The notes below the pieces were generated by a model. That model saw only the letters and a list, made by a program, of their open reading frames with translations. It did not search any database and had not been told where the DNA came from. 54,722 bases of DNA from a virus. The position numbers and the translations under genes were made by a program. How positions within the stretch are numbered: the first letter of the stretch is position 1; the number at the start of each line of letters is the position of its first letter. The DNA is taken from IMG/VR virus record IMGVR_UViG_3300018083_000035, positions 1-54,722 of that record; one strand, given 5' to 3'. Below are positions 16,593 to 23,953 of this stretch, in pieces.

Positions 16593-16939
16593 TGGGCGGC
16601 AAGGGCAAAGGTGGGGCGCCGCCTGGCGGCGATGCGATCACCTGGGGTCCGCTGGCCCGAGCGAACAACTGGGGCTGGGACAAAGAGCAGCCGGCCGCGG
16701 CACCCGAAGCGCAGCCGGCCGCGGCGCCTGCGCAGGCGGCCGCGCAAGAGCAGGCAGCTCCCGCTGCGGCTGCGCCGCAGGGCGAGCCGGCCCCGCCGCA
16801 GGCTACCGACGGCGCCATCCAGACCACGCAGGATACCGGCAGCAAGCTCGCGCAATCGGTCACCGCACCGGCAATGTGGACCGATCAGATGAAGGCGCAG
16901 CAGGGCGGTGGCAGCATGACAACCACAGGGCAGGTGTAG
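16592..16939 (+). CDS. Ala/Pro/Gln-rich small virion-type protein, family member 1 (115 aa)
   Basis: TGATG overlap with the previous stop. Starts MGGKGKGGAPPGGDAITWGPLARANNWGWD, then about 45 residues of Ala/Pro/Glu/Gln repeats, then a C-terminal block DTGSKLAQSVTAPAMWTDQMK. That block parallels the TGxKLAxTVLPxQWQ signature of the next three genes. A Gly/Lys start (MGGKG) recurs in the genes at 18178 and 18538. Probably a linker-like minor virion component; function unknown. Confidence 0.6.
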   Translation: MGGKGKGGAPPGGDAITWGPLARANNWGWDKEQPAAAPEAQPAAAPAQAAAQEQAAPAAAAPQGEPAPPQATDGAIQTTQDTGSKLAQSVTAPAMWTDQMKAQQGGGSMTTTGQV

Positions 16940-16941
16940 CC

Positions 16942-17286
16942 ATGGGCTGGACCGACATAGGCGGCAACTACCACTGGGGCGGCACGCCGGGATGGACCGC
17001 GGCGCCGGAGCCGCCGCCGGAGCCTGAGTTCGTGCCGCCCGTGCTACCGCCCGCGCCGGTGGCGCCGCCGGTGGCCGCCCCGGTCGCAGCCGCGCCGGTC
17101 GAGCCGGCGCCGGTCGAGCCGCTCGGCCCATCGATCTCACCTGGCGTTCCGATCGCTCCCGCGGGCGGCCCGCCGCCGACCTCGACCGGATCAAAGATAG
17201 CGCAGACCGTGCTGCCGCCGCAGTGGCAGCACATGCCGAAACCGCAGCCGTCCAATACCGGCGGCAGCATCAACGTGACCAAGTAG
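16942..17286 (+). CDS. Pro/Ala-rich protein with TGSKIAQTVLPPQWQ tail, member 2 (114 aa)
   Basis: ATG two bases after the previous stop. An N-terminal aromatic patch (MGWTDIGGNYHWGGTPGW) is followed by a Pro/Ala/Val linker and GPSISPGVPIAPAGG. The C-terminal signature TSTGSKIAQTVLPPQWQHM, ending in GGSINVTK, is shared with the next two genes. The conserved tail with a variable linker suggests a docking peptide bound by a common virion partner. Confidence 0.6.
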   Translation: MGWTDIGGNYHWGGTPGWTAAPEPPPEPEFVPPVLPPAPVAPPVAAPVAAAPVEPAPVEPLGPSISPGVPIAPAGGPPPTSTGSKIAQTVLPPQWQHMPKPQPSNTGGSINVTK

Positions 17287-17293
17287 GCCAGCC

Positions 17294-17761
17294 ATGCCGT
17301 ACAGAACATATGACGGTTACGGGACGTGGACGGAGCAGCCGGACACGATCTACGACGGCTATGGGTCATGGATCCGCAACCCGGCACTGCCGCCTGAATA
17401 CGACGGCTACGGCAACTTCTGGAACAAGGAAACCGACCCGAACTGGATCCCGCCGCCTGCGCCGGAAGCACCCGCGGCGGCGCCCGCGCCGGAGCCGGCG
17501 CCGGCGCCAGTAGCGCCCCCGGTCGAGGCGCCGATCGCAGCGCCCGCGGCCGCGGCACCCGTGACGCCCGCGGTCGACCCGAATGCGCCGCTCGGCGACC
17601 CGATCTCAGCCGGTAGTCCGATCAGCAGCGGCAGCAAGCTACAGACCACCGCGGCGCCGATCTCGACCGGCGCGAAGCTCGCGAACACCGTGCTGCCGTC
17701 GCAGTGGCAGCACGCGCCGAACAAATCATCCAGCGCCGGCAGTCTCAGCCTGACCAAGTAG
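17294..17761 (+). CDS. Pro/Ala-rich protein with YDGYG repeats, member 3 (155 aa)
   Basis: Three YDGYG repeats (TYDGYGTW, IYDGYGSW, EYDGYGNFW), spaced about 15-20 residues apart, open the protein. A Pro/Ala linker and GDPISAGSPISSGSKLQTT follow, then the family tail STGAKLANTVLPSQWQHAPNKSS ending SLSLTK. It starts seven bases after the previous stop with a GCCAGCC leader and no strong ribosome site. Aromatic YG repeats often mediate self-association; that role is inference. Confidence 0.6.
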   Translation: MPYRTYDGYGTWTEQPDTIYDGYGSWIRNPALPPEYDGYGNFWNKETDPNWIPPPAPEAPAAAPAPEPAPAPVAPPVEAPIAAPAAAAPVTPAVDPNAPLGDPISAGSPISSGSKLQTTAAPISTGAKLANTVLPSQWQHAPNKSSSAGSLSLTK

Positions 17762-17768
17762 GATAGCC

Positions 17769-18170
17769 ATGCCGACCCAAGCCGAGATCGACAACGCCAT
17801 CAACGCCATGAACATCCGGCGAAACAACTTCGGCAAATGGCCGGGGGATCCGACCATCATGTCGACAACGGGGGCGCCCCCGCCCGCGCCGGAGCCGGAG
17901 CCGTTCGTGGCACCGACGCTGCCGCCGGCACCCGTGGCGCCGCCGGTTGCAGCGCCGGTCGCAGCAGCGCCCGCGGCACCCGAACCCGTGGCGCCGCTCG
18001 GGCCGGCGATCTCGCCTGGCGGGCCGATCGCCACTCCGATCGCACCCGCGGGCGCGCCGCCGACATCGACCGGGGCGAAGCTGGCCAGCACCGTGCTGCC
18101 GTCGCAGTGGCAGCGCGCGCCTAATAAATCCAGCGCATCCGGCGCCGGCAGTCTCAGCGTAACCAAGTAG
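17769..18170 (+). CDS. Pro/Ala-rich protein, member 4 (133 aa)
   Basis: Short helical N-terminus (MPTQAEIDNAINAMNIRRNNFGKWPGD), then a Pro/Ala/Val linker nearly copied from member 2 (APVAPPVAAPVAAAP), GPAISPGGPIATPIAPAGAPP, and the tail STGAKLASTVLPSQWQRAPNKSS ending GSLSVTK. The nucleotide similarity of the linkers to 17040-17180 points to tandem duplication followed by N-terminal swapping. Confidence 0.6.
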   Translation: MPTQAEIDNAINAMNIRRNNFGKWPGDPTIMSTTGAPPPAPEPEPFVAPTLPPAPVAPPVAAPVAAAPAAPEPVAPLGPAISPGGPIATPIAPAGAPPTSTGAKLASTVLPSQWQRAPNKSSASGAGSLSVTK

Positions 18171-18177
18171 GTGAACC

Positions 18178-18528
18178 ATGGGCGGCAAAGGTGGCGGCGG
18201 CGGCAACTACTACCAGGAGCCGGCAGATCATTCGGGCAACGCGACGGTCGAGGAAGCGGAGAAGACGCTGGCCGCCAAGAAGCCGCTCGACCTGAGCGGC
18301 TACCAGGAGAATATCAACGTCAAGAAAGCGGCCGCGGATGCGACCGCGAAGAAGCCGGCCGAGGACACTTCAAAGCCAGACACCACTGCCGCTATCTCGG
18401 CGGGCGAGGCCGTGGCCGACACGGCAACGACAACCGGCGACGTGGCGGCCAAAGCCGTGCTGACGCCGCCGAACTTCTGGGCCGACTACGGCAAGGCGGC
18501 GGCGGTAGATCCTAACGCGCAAGTATGA
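18178..18528 (+). CDS. Gly/Ala/Lys-rich small protein, distant member 5 (116 aa)
   Basis: Starts MGGKGGGGGNYYQEP, like member 1, then a charged helical Ala/Lys stretch (VKKAAADATAKKPAEDTSK). It ends DVAAKAVLTPPNFWADYGK, which has the same layout as the family tail (AxxVLxPxxW) though diverged. Next gene begins ten bases later. Most likely another minor virion protein of the same group. Confidence 0.55.
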   Translation: MGGKGGGGGNYYQEPADHSGNATVEEAEKTLAAKKPLDLSGYQENINVKKAAADATAKKPAEDTSKPDTTAAISAGEAVADTATTTGDVAAKAVLTPPNFWADYGKAAAVDPNAQV

Positions 18529-18537
18529 GGTGCTGAC

Positions 18538-19179
18538 ATGGGTGGCAAAAGCGGACCATCGAACAACCAAATGGTGCAGTTCGAGATGCAGCAGGCCCAG
18601 GAAGCCCGCGACAAAGAGAACGCGCGCCAGGCACGGCTCAACCAAGGCAAGAGTGCGATCGATAGCATCTTCGGCAACGATAACTTCGGCGACCCGTTCT
18701 ACAACAAGTACCAGCAAGCCGAGCTGGACTACACGCTGCCGCAGTTGCAGAAGCAGTACGGCGAAGCCAAGCGCACGGCCGAAGCGGATCTCGCACGCGC
18801 TGGATTGTTACGATCGGGTGCCGCCGGCTTCGTGCAAGGCAAGCTGACCGATCAGCAGGCAGTGAACGAAGCAGGGCTGCGCGCCAAGGCCGACACCGAC
18901 ACGTCGGACCTGCGCAAGAGCATCGCCGCGCAACAGCAGCAAGCCTACAACCAGCTGTACGCCACCGAAGACCCGACGGTCGCGGCGAACACTGCGGCGA
19001 CCTCTGCGGCGAACGCGCAGTTGCAGACGCCGAACGTCGCCGCGCTTGGCGATATGTTCAAGCCGATTGCGATCGGCCTGGGCTCGGCCATCCCGGCAGT
19101 GACCGGCCAGGCCGAAGCCCAGCGTCAGCTCAACGCCAGGACCGGCCGCGAGAGTGGATCTGGAACCGTAACGAGCTAA
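18538..19179 (+). CDS. internal virion protein candidate, coiled-coil (213 aa)
   Basis: MGGKSGPSNNQMVQFEMQQAQEARDKENARQARLNQG begins a long polar helix. GDPFYNKYQQAELDYTLPQLQKQY, ADLARAGLLRSGAA and a Gln/Ala-rich helical region follow. This layout (helical, Gln-rich, just before a gp14-like gene) matches the small ejection-type internal proteins of podoviruses. No catalytic motif. Confidence 0.6.
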   Translation: MGGKSGPSNNQMVQFEMQQAQEARDKENARQARLNQGKSAIDSIFGNDNFGDPFYNKYQQAELDYTLPQLQKQYGEAKRTAEADLARAGLLRSGAAGFVQGKLTDQQAVNEAGLRAKADTDTSDLRKSIAAQQQQAYNQLYATEDPTVAANTAATSAANAQLQTPNVAALGDMFKPIAIGLGSAIPAVTGQAEAQRQLNARTGRESGSGTVTS

Positions 19180-19182
19180 CCC

Positions 19183-19869
19183 ATGTGTGACCCGATCTCG
19201 ATCATTGGCCTGGGCTTCTCGATCGGCATGTCGCTGTACAACATGCAGCAGCAGCAAGACATGGCGAGCAAGCAGCAGTCGGCGAACGATCAGTGGGTCG
19301 CCTACCAGCGCCGGCAGTCGCAGAACTATCTGCAACGCGACGAGGATCTGCGGCGCAATGCCGAAGCCGGCCGCGAGGGCGCGCTGGAGGAGCTCGGCGC
19401 CAAGAAGCAGACCGCGGCGCAGGAGAGTGAATCCGAACGGCTGAAGACCTCGCTGACGCCGGAGGAAGTCGCCGCCCAGGCCGAGGGCGATCCGAACGCG
19501 ATCGCCGGGGCGATGTTCTCGGGCCAGCAGCATGGCTCCGAGGAGATGAAGACTGCGATCCAGGGACACATCCAGCAGGCCGCGATCGAAGCCCGCAAGC
19601 GCATCGCCGCGCTGGCCGATGTCCAATCATATGGCGGCTCGCAGTACGGCCTGACCAACCGCGCCAATACAATTCTTAATACGGCGGGACAAGACATTCG
19701 CCTGGCCGGCAACGAGCGCAGCGGCATCCTTAGCGCCTACAACGTCGCCAAGGCGGTCGAGCCGATCAAGATCACACAGTACGGTGGCGGCGCCGCGGGC
19801 GGGTTAGCGCAAGCCGGCGCCGGCGTGGCCGGCCAGGGCCTCGGTAACGCGCTGGCCGCGAGCATATAA
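19183..19869 (+). CDS. internal virion protein, T7 gp14-like (228 aa)
   Basis: The N-terminus MCDPISIIGLGFSIGMSLYNMQQQQ, Met-Cys and a hydrophobic segment followed by a Gln-rich helix, is typical of gp14-like proteins. These leave the capsid during DNA ejection and form the channel in the outer membrane. The remainder is a long charged helix (residues 28-130), then SYGGSQYGLTNRANTIL and a Gly/Ala-rich end. It follows another helical internal protein and precedes large virion proteins, as in T7-like gene orders. Confidence 0.65.
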   Translation: MCDPISIIGLGFSIGMSLYNMQQQQDMASKQQSANDQWVAYQRRQSQNYLQRDEDLRRNAEAGREGALEELGAKKQTAAQESESERLKTSLTPEEVAAQAEGDPNAIAGAMFSGQQHGSEEMKTAIQGHIQQAAIEARKRIAALADVQSYGGSQYGLTNRANTILNTAGQDIRLAGNERSGILSAYNVAKAVEPIKITQYGGGAAGGLAQAGAGVAGQGLGNALAASI

Positions 19870-19878
19870 GGGTGCGTC

Positions 19879-21630
19879 ATGGGCTCCGAGTTCGTACAGG
19901 ATCCATTCTGGGGTAACTGGGCGTCTGGCCTGGTCAAGAGCATCCAGGGCTCGACCGGCACGGCGCTGCACAACGCCGCCACGGTCGAGTCCATACTGGC
20001 CGCGCGGGAGAAGCGCGCCCGCGACACCGAGATGTGGAACACCGGCAAGGATGCTGCCGGCCAGCTCGATGCCGCCACGCCCGCAGCCAAGGTGGATCCA
20101 AGCTTCCGCGACGTAACCGTCGAAAACCAGGGGCCGGTCAACCCAGCCGACCCGACCACACAGCCAGGCGAGATCTTCCTGCCGCCGACCACCGTGCAGG
20201 AATCGTTCATCGACCCGCGGGCATTGGCAGCAGCACAAGCGCGCCGCAACCTCATGGTCACCAGCGGCAGGGCGGCGATCTTGAAGGATCCAGCGACCGC
20301 GCCGGCGCAGGCCGCCCAGGCCGAGGTTGCCGCCGCCGGCGTGCCGCGAGATCCGCGCGACCGCGCCAGGCTGCAATTCGGCACCACCGGCCGATTTCCG
20401 ACTTCGGATGAAACCAAGCTGCAAGGCGCGACCAACTTCACGATCTACCAGAATGGCCAATCGACCGGCCGGCAGTTCGCCACCCGCGACGGCCGGACCA
20501 CGCTGGAAGGAAGACCGATCGCGTCCATGTACGACCCGGCCAAGGGCGAGACTGCCTTGGAGTCTGGCGCGGCATCGATGGCGCAGCCGAACCCGATCGA
20601 GTCCGCGCCGATCGCGCAGAACAACTTCAACCAGATGGCGACCAAGATCCTGGCCAAGGTCGACGCTGGGCTGCCGCTATCGAACGACGAGCTGAACGCC
20701 GCTCGGGCTACCCGTGATGCCGGCTGGCAGAAGAAGATCAGGTTCTTCAAAGACCCGGAAACCGAACAGGAGTCCTCGCAACCGCACTACGACATCGTGC
20801 CGCCGCAGACAGGACCGGCCGCGCGACTGTTCGATCTGCTCGACAAGATCGACAACGTGCCGATGTCGCGGACCACTGCGACGACCGGCACCGGCGCGGC
20901 GCCCGCGGCCGCGGGCGCGGCACCTGCTGCGGCCGCTGCGGCGCCCGCGCCAGTGACCGGCGGCGGCGCCTCGACCGGCCTGCCGGTCCCGGAGCCGCGG
21001 CCGTTGGTCGGCGCGATAACGCGCACCGGCGCCGGCAACCCGCGGCCGGTGGTCGACAGCTACCTGAAGTCGCCGGTGGTTCACGCCTACGAGAACGCCA
21101 AGACCGGCTACGCGACCTTCATGGGCAACGTGCCATTCAACAATCAAAGCTCCGACCTGGCGATGATCGTCGGCGCGGCGAAGATCTTGGATCCGCCGTC
21201 AGTGGTCCGCGAAGGCGAAGTCGAGAACGTCCGCAAGACTGGCGGCGTGATGGATAAGTTCATCAGCATGATGCAGGGGCTGAAGGGCGAATCCAGGCTG
21301 CCGCCCGAGGTGCGGATGATGCTGTGGAACATGGTTCACGCCACCATGTCGAAACACAACGCCAACATAAAGCCGATCTACGAGCAGCACGCCGTGCAGC
21401 TGACCGACCGCAATGTCGACTACAAGAAGTACCTGCCGGAGATGGCGACGTTGGTGCCGCCTGACGCCAGCTATGTAAGCACCAAAAGCGGCCGGGTCGA
21501 CGCCGAAGGCCGATCGCCGCGGCGAGCTGCGGCTGCGCCCGGCGCTACCACAACCGCGCCCGCAGCGACCAGGCCGGCGGTGTCGGCAGAAGACATCAAC
21601 GACCTCGATCGCAAACTAGGGGTTGAGTGA
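19879..21630 (+). CDS. large internal virion protein candidate (583 aa)
   Basis: MGSEFVQDPFWGNWASGLVKSIQGSTG..., mostly helical and disordered with Ala/Pro-rich linkers (about residues 335-365) and short ordered pieces such as GRTTLEGRPIASMYDPAKG and FMGNVPFNNQSSDLAMIVGAAKILDPPSVVREGEVE. The latter resembles a soluble helical domain seen in ejection-type proteins. No enzyme motif. Its place between gp14-like and the two giant proteins supports an internal-core role. Confidence 0.55.
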   Translation: MGSEFVQDPFWGNWASGLVKSIQGSTGTALHNAATVESILAAREKRARDTEMWNTGKDAAGQLDAATPAAKVDPSFRDVTVENQGPVNPADPTTQPGEIFLPPTTVQESFIDPRALAAAQARRNLMVTSGRAAILKDPATAPAQAAQAEVAAAGVPRDPRDRARLQFGTTGRFPTSDETKLQGATNFTIYQNGQSTGRQFATRDGRTTLEGRPIASMYDPAKGETALESGAASMAQPNPIESAPIAQNNFNQMATKILAKVDAGLPLSNDELNAARATRDAGWQKKIRFFKDPETEQESSQPHYDIVPPQTGPAARLFDLLDKIDNVPMSRTTATTGTGAAPAAAGAAPAAAAAAPAPVTGGGASTGLPVPEPRPLVGAITRTGAGNPRPVVDSYLKSPVVHAYENAKTGYATFMGNVPFNNQSSDLAMIVGAAKILDPPSVVREGEVENVRKTGGVMDKFISMMQGLKGESRLPPEVRMMLWNMVHATMSKHNANIKPIYEQHAVQLTDRNVDYKKYLPEMATLVPPDASYVSTKSGRVDAEGRSPRRAAAAPGATTTAPAATRPAVSAEDINDLDRKLGVE

Positions 21631-21631
21631 C

Positions 21632-23953
21632 ATGGCCGAACCCACAGTCGAAGACATAGCGGGCTGGCTGAAAGAGAACCCGGACCAGGAAGGCACATCC
21701 GACTACGTCCACATGGCGAGCGCCTACAAGGCGCTGCGGCAGCAGCAGAAAGGCACCAACGCGCCGCTGCCGCCGACCAAGACCTGGGGCGAGGACATGT
21801 GGGGCCGCGCCAAACTCGCCTTCGGTATGAAGCCGGGAGACATTGCCGACGCCGGCGAGGCCAGCCGCGGCATTACTGATTGGTGGAACAACAAGCCGGT
21901 GGAATCAAAGCCGGTGCCGGGCGCCGAAAACGTACCGAACCTCGAAGACATCATGGCGGCCAAGCGCCTGACCTCGGATCCGCGCAGTGTAGAGAACAGA
22001 ACCAGCCGCATCCTGGCCGGCGCGATCGGCGGCGCCACCGACTTCGGCATCGGCGGCTACAACGCCGCGGCGCGAACGATCGGCAGCCCGGACTCGCAGC
22101 TGCCTTACGTCACGCCGCAGATGCTGGAGAACTCCGGCACGCCGGCGCTGCCGGAAGACGCGCCTTGGTATGAGCGGATGGGTGAAGGCGCCGGCAGCGC
22201 GTTCCTCGGCGGCGGCGCGGGCGCAGCCGCCGGCACCCTCCAGACCGCACGCCATGTCGCGGCCACGACCGGCGCCGCTGTACCTGTTGCCAGCACGGCA
22301 ATGCGCATGGCCGTGCCGACGGTGGCACCGACGATAGGCGGCGAGCTCGGCGGCAATGTCGGCGGCTACCTCGGCGAGAAGTATCTGGGCGACCGCGAAA
22401 CCGGCGCCTGGCTCGGCTCCGCGCTCGGCGGCACCGCGCACACGTTACCGAACGCTGGTCGGTCGCTGATCCACCAATGGTATGCCAGCGATGCCAGGCC
22501 CGACGCGCCGCAGATCGCCGACATGGCGCGGCGCCAGGGCGTCACGCCGACCGCGGCCATGCTCGGCAACGACAGAATCCTGCGCCGCGAGCAGACGCTT
22601 TCCGGCCAGCCAGGCAGCGCGGATGTGATCCAGGAAGCCCGCACCAACGCCCGCAACCAGATCGGCGCGGCCTACGATGCATCGGCCGCGGCGCGCGGCG
22701 CCGTCGACGTGCAACCGAACGCCGGAACGATCGGCGAGAAGATCAATACCGCCGCCCGCGAAAGCGCCGAGGCACTGCGCGGCGTCAGCGACCAGCGGCA
22801 AACAAACCTCAACGCCAGGATCCCGCAGGACACGCCGACGCACCTGGCGCCGATCCAGGAACGCGGCTACGGCATGATGACCGACCCTAACGCCAGGATC
22901 GGCCCGACCGAACGAGCCGCGATCGACTTCCGGGTTACTGATCAACTGAATCCATTGGCCAGCCGTGACGCCAGCGGCCAGCCGATGCAGGTGCCGGTGC
23001 AATCGCCTGGCATTGGCCACAACGGCGGCCCGCCGATGGGGCCGACCACGCAGGTGGCACCTTACGGCGATGTCGCCGGCTTCCGCACCGAGCTCGGCCG
23101 CTCGGTCGACACCCCGGCAGGCGGCCGGATGCCGCCGGTCAGTGCGCTCTATGAGCCGACCACCCAGGTCATGCGCGAGGCAGCCCAGCGTGCCGGCGTC
23201 GACCCGCGCGACTTCAATACCACCCAGAACGCCACTCGCGACATCATGCGGGAAACGCCCACCACACCTGGCGGGCTACCCGGCGACTACCACACGCTGC
23301 TGAACTACATCAAAGAGAACCCGTCCGCCGCGTTCGACTACCTGAACAGTCGCGGTCGGAAGGATCCGAACGTCCCAGGTATCCTGGAAGCCACCGGGCA
23401 TCCCGGTGTCGGTGAGATCTTCGGCGATCTCATGCGCCTGATCGGCAACGAAACCATCAACAGTCCGCAGACCAATCCGCAAGGCGGCGCCCGCGGGCCT
23501 GCCAACTTCGCCAATGCCTGGACCGGCGCCGGCAAGTCCGGCATGCACCCGGACTCGCGAGCGACCATACTGGGTGACCAGCTGCCCAACGTATCCGACC
23601 AGGTTGCCCTGGCCACGCGGCTCAACGTGCCGACCAGCCAGGCTGGCTTGACCCGGTCCATCGGCGGGCAGGGCAACTCGGTTGCCAACAAGGTGCTCGG
23701 CAGCGAAGCCCTGGCGCAGCTCGGCGGGCATTACCTCGGGCCGCTCGGCGCCGTGCTCGGCCGCGTCGTCGGCATGCTGGCGCCATCCGACCTCCGCGCT
23801 CGGCGCGCCGGCGTATTGGAGGGGCCGACCGCGCGCAACGCCCTGTCCCAGGGGCCGTCGCCTAGCGGCATCAACGAACTGGCGGCGGCGATGACGGCCG
23901 CCCAATCGGCGCAGCAGCCGCAACGCGCGCCACTGCGGATCACGGTGCCTTAA
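21632..23953 (+). CDS. large virion protein with N-terminal ENPDQEGTSDY helix motif (773 aa)
   Basis: ATG 21632 is preceded by TAGGGG. The N-terminus EDIAGWLKENPDQEGTSDYVHMASAYKALRQQ resembles a small helical domain found at the start of several phage ejection and transglycosylase proteins (NPDxxGTxxYxxxAxAYxAL). Gly/Ala-rich membrane-like segments at about residues 180-265 follow (GGGAGAAAGTLQT, GGELGGNVGGYLGEKYLG), then long helices. It is probably part of the DNA-ejection core. Stop overlaps the next ATG (TAATG). Confidence 0.6.
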   Translation: MAEPTVEDIAGWLKENPDQEGTSDYVHMASAYKALRQQQKGTNAPLPPTKTWGEDMWGRAKLAFGMKPGDIADAGEASRGITDWWNNKPVESKPVPGAENVPNLEDIMAAKRLTSDPRSVENRTSRILAGAIGGATDFGIGGYNAAARTIGSPDSQLPYVTPQMLENSGTPALPEDAPWYERMGEGAGSAFLGGGAGAAAGTLQTARHVAATTGAAVPVASTAMRMAVPTVAPTIGGELGGNVGGYLGEKYLGDRETGAWLGSALGGTAHTLPNAGRSLIHQWYASDARPDAPQIADMARRQGVTPTAAMLGNDRILRREQTLSGQPGSADVIQEARTNARNQIGAAYDASAAARGAVDVQPNAGTIGEKINTAARESAEALRGVSDQRQTNLNARIPQDTPTHLAPIQERGYGMMTDPNARIGPTERAAIDFRVTDQLNPLASRDASGQPMQVPVQSPGIGHNGGPPMGPTTQVAPYGDVAGFRTELGRSVDTPAGGRMPPVSALYEPTTQVMREAAQRAGVDPRDFNTTQNATRDIMRETPTTPGGLPGDYHTLLNYIKENPSAAFDYLNSRGRKDPNVPGILEATGHPGVGEIFGDLMRLIGNETINSPQTNPQGGARGPANFANAWTGAGKSGMHPDSRATILGDQLPNVSDQVALATRLNVPTSQAGLTRSIGGQGNSVANKVLGSEALAQLGGHYLGPLGAVLGRVVGMLAPSDLRARRAGVLEGPTARNALSQGPSPSGINELAAAMTAAQSAQQPQRAPLRITVP

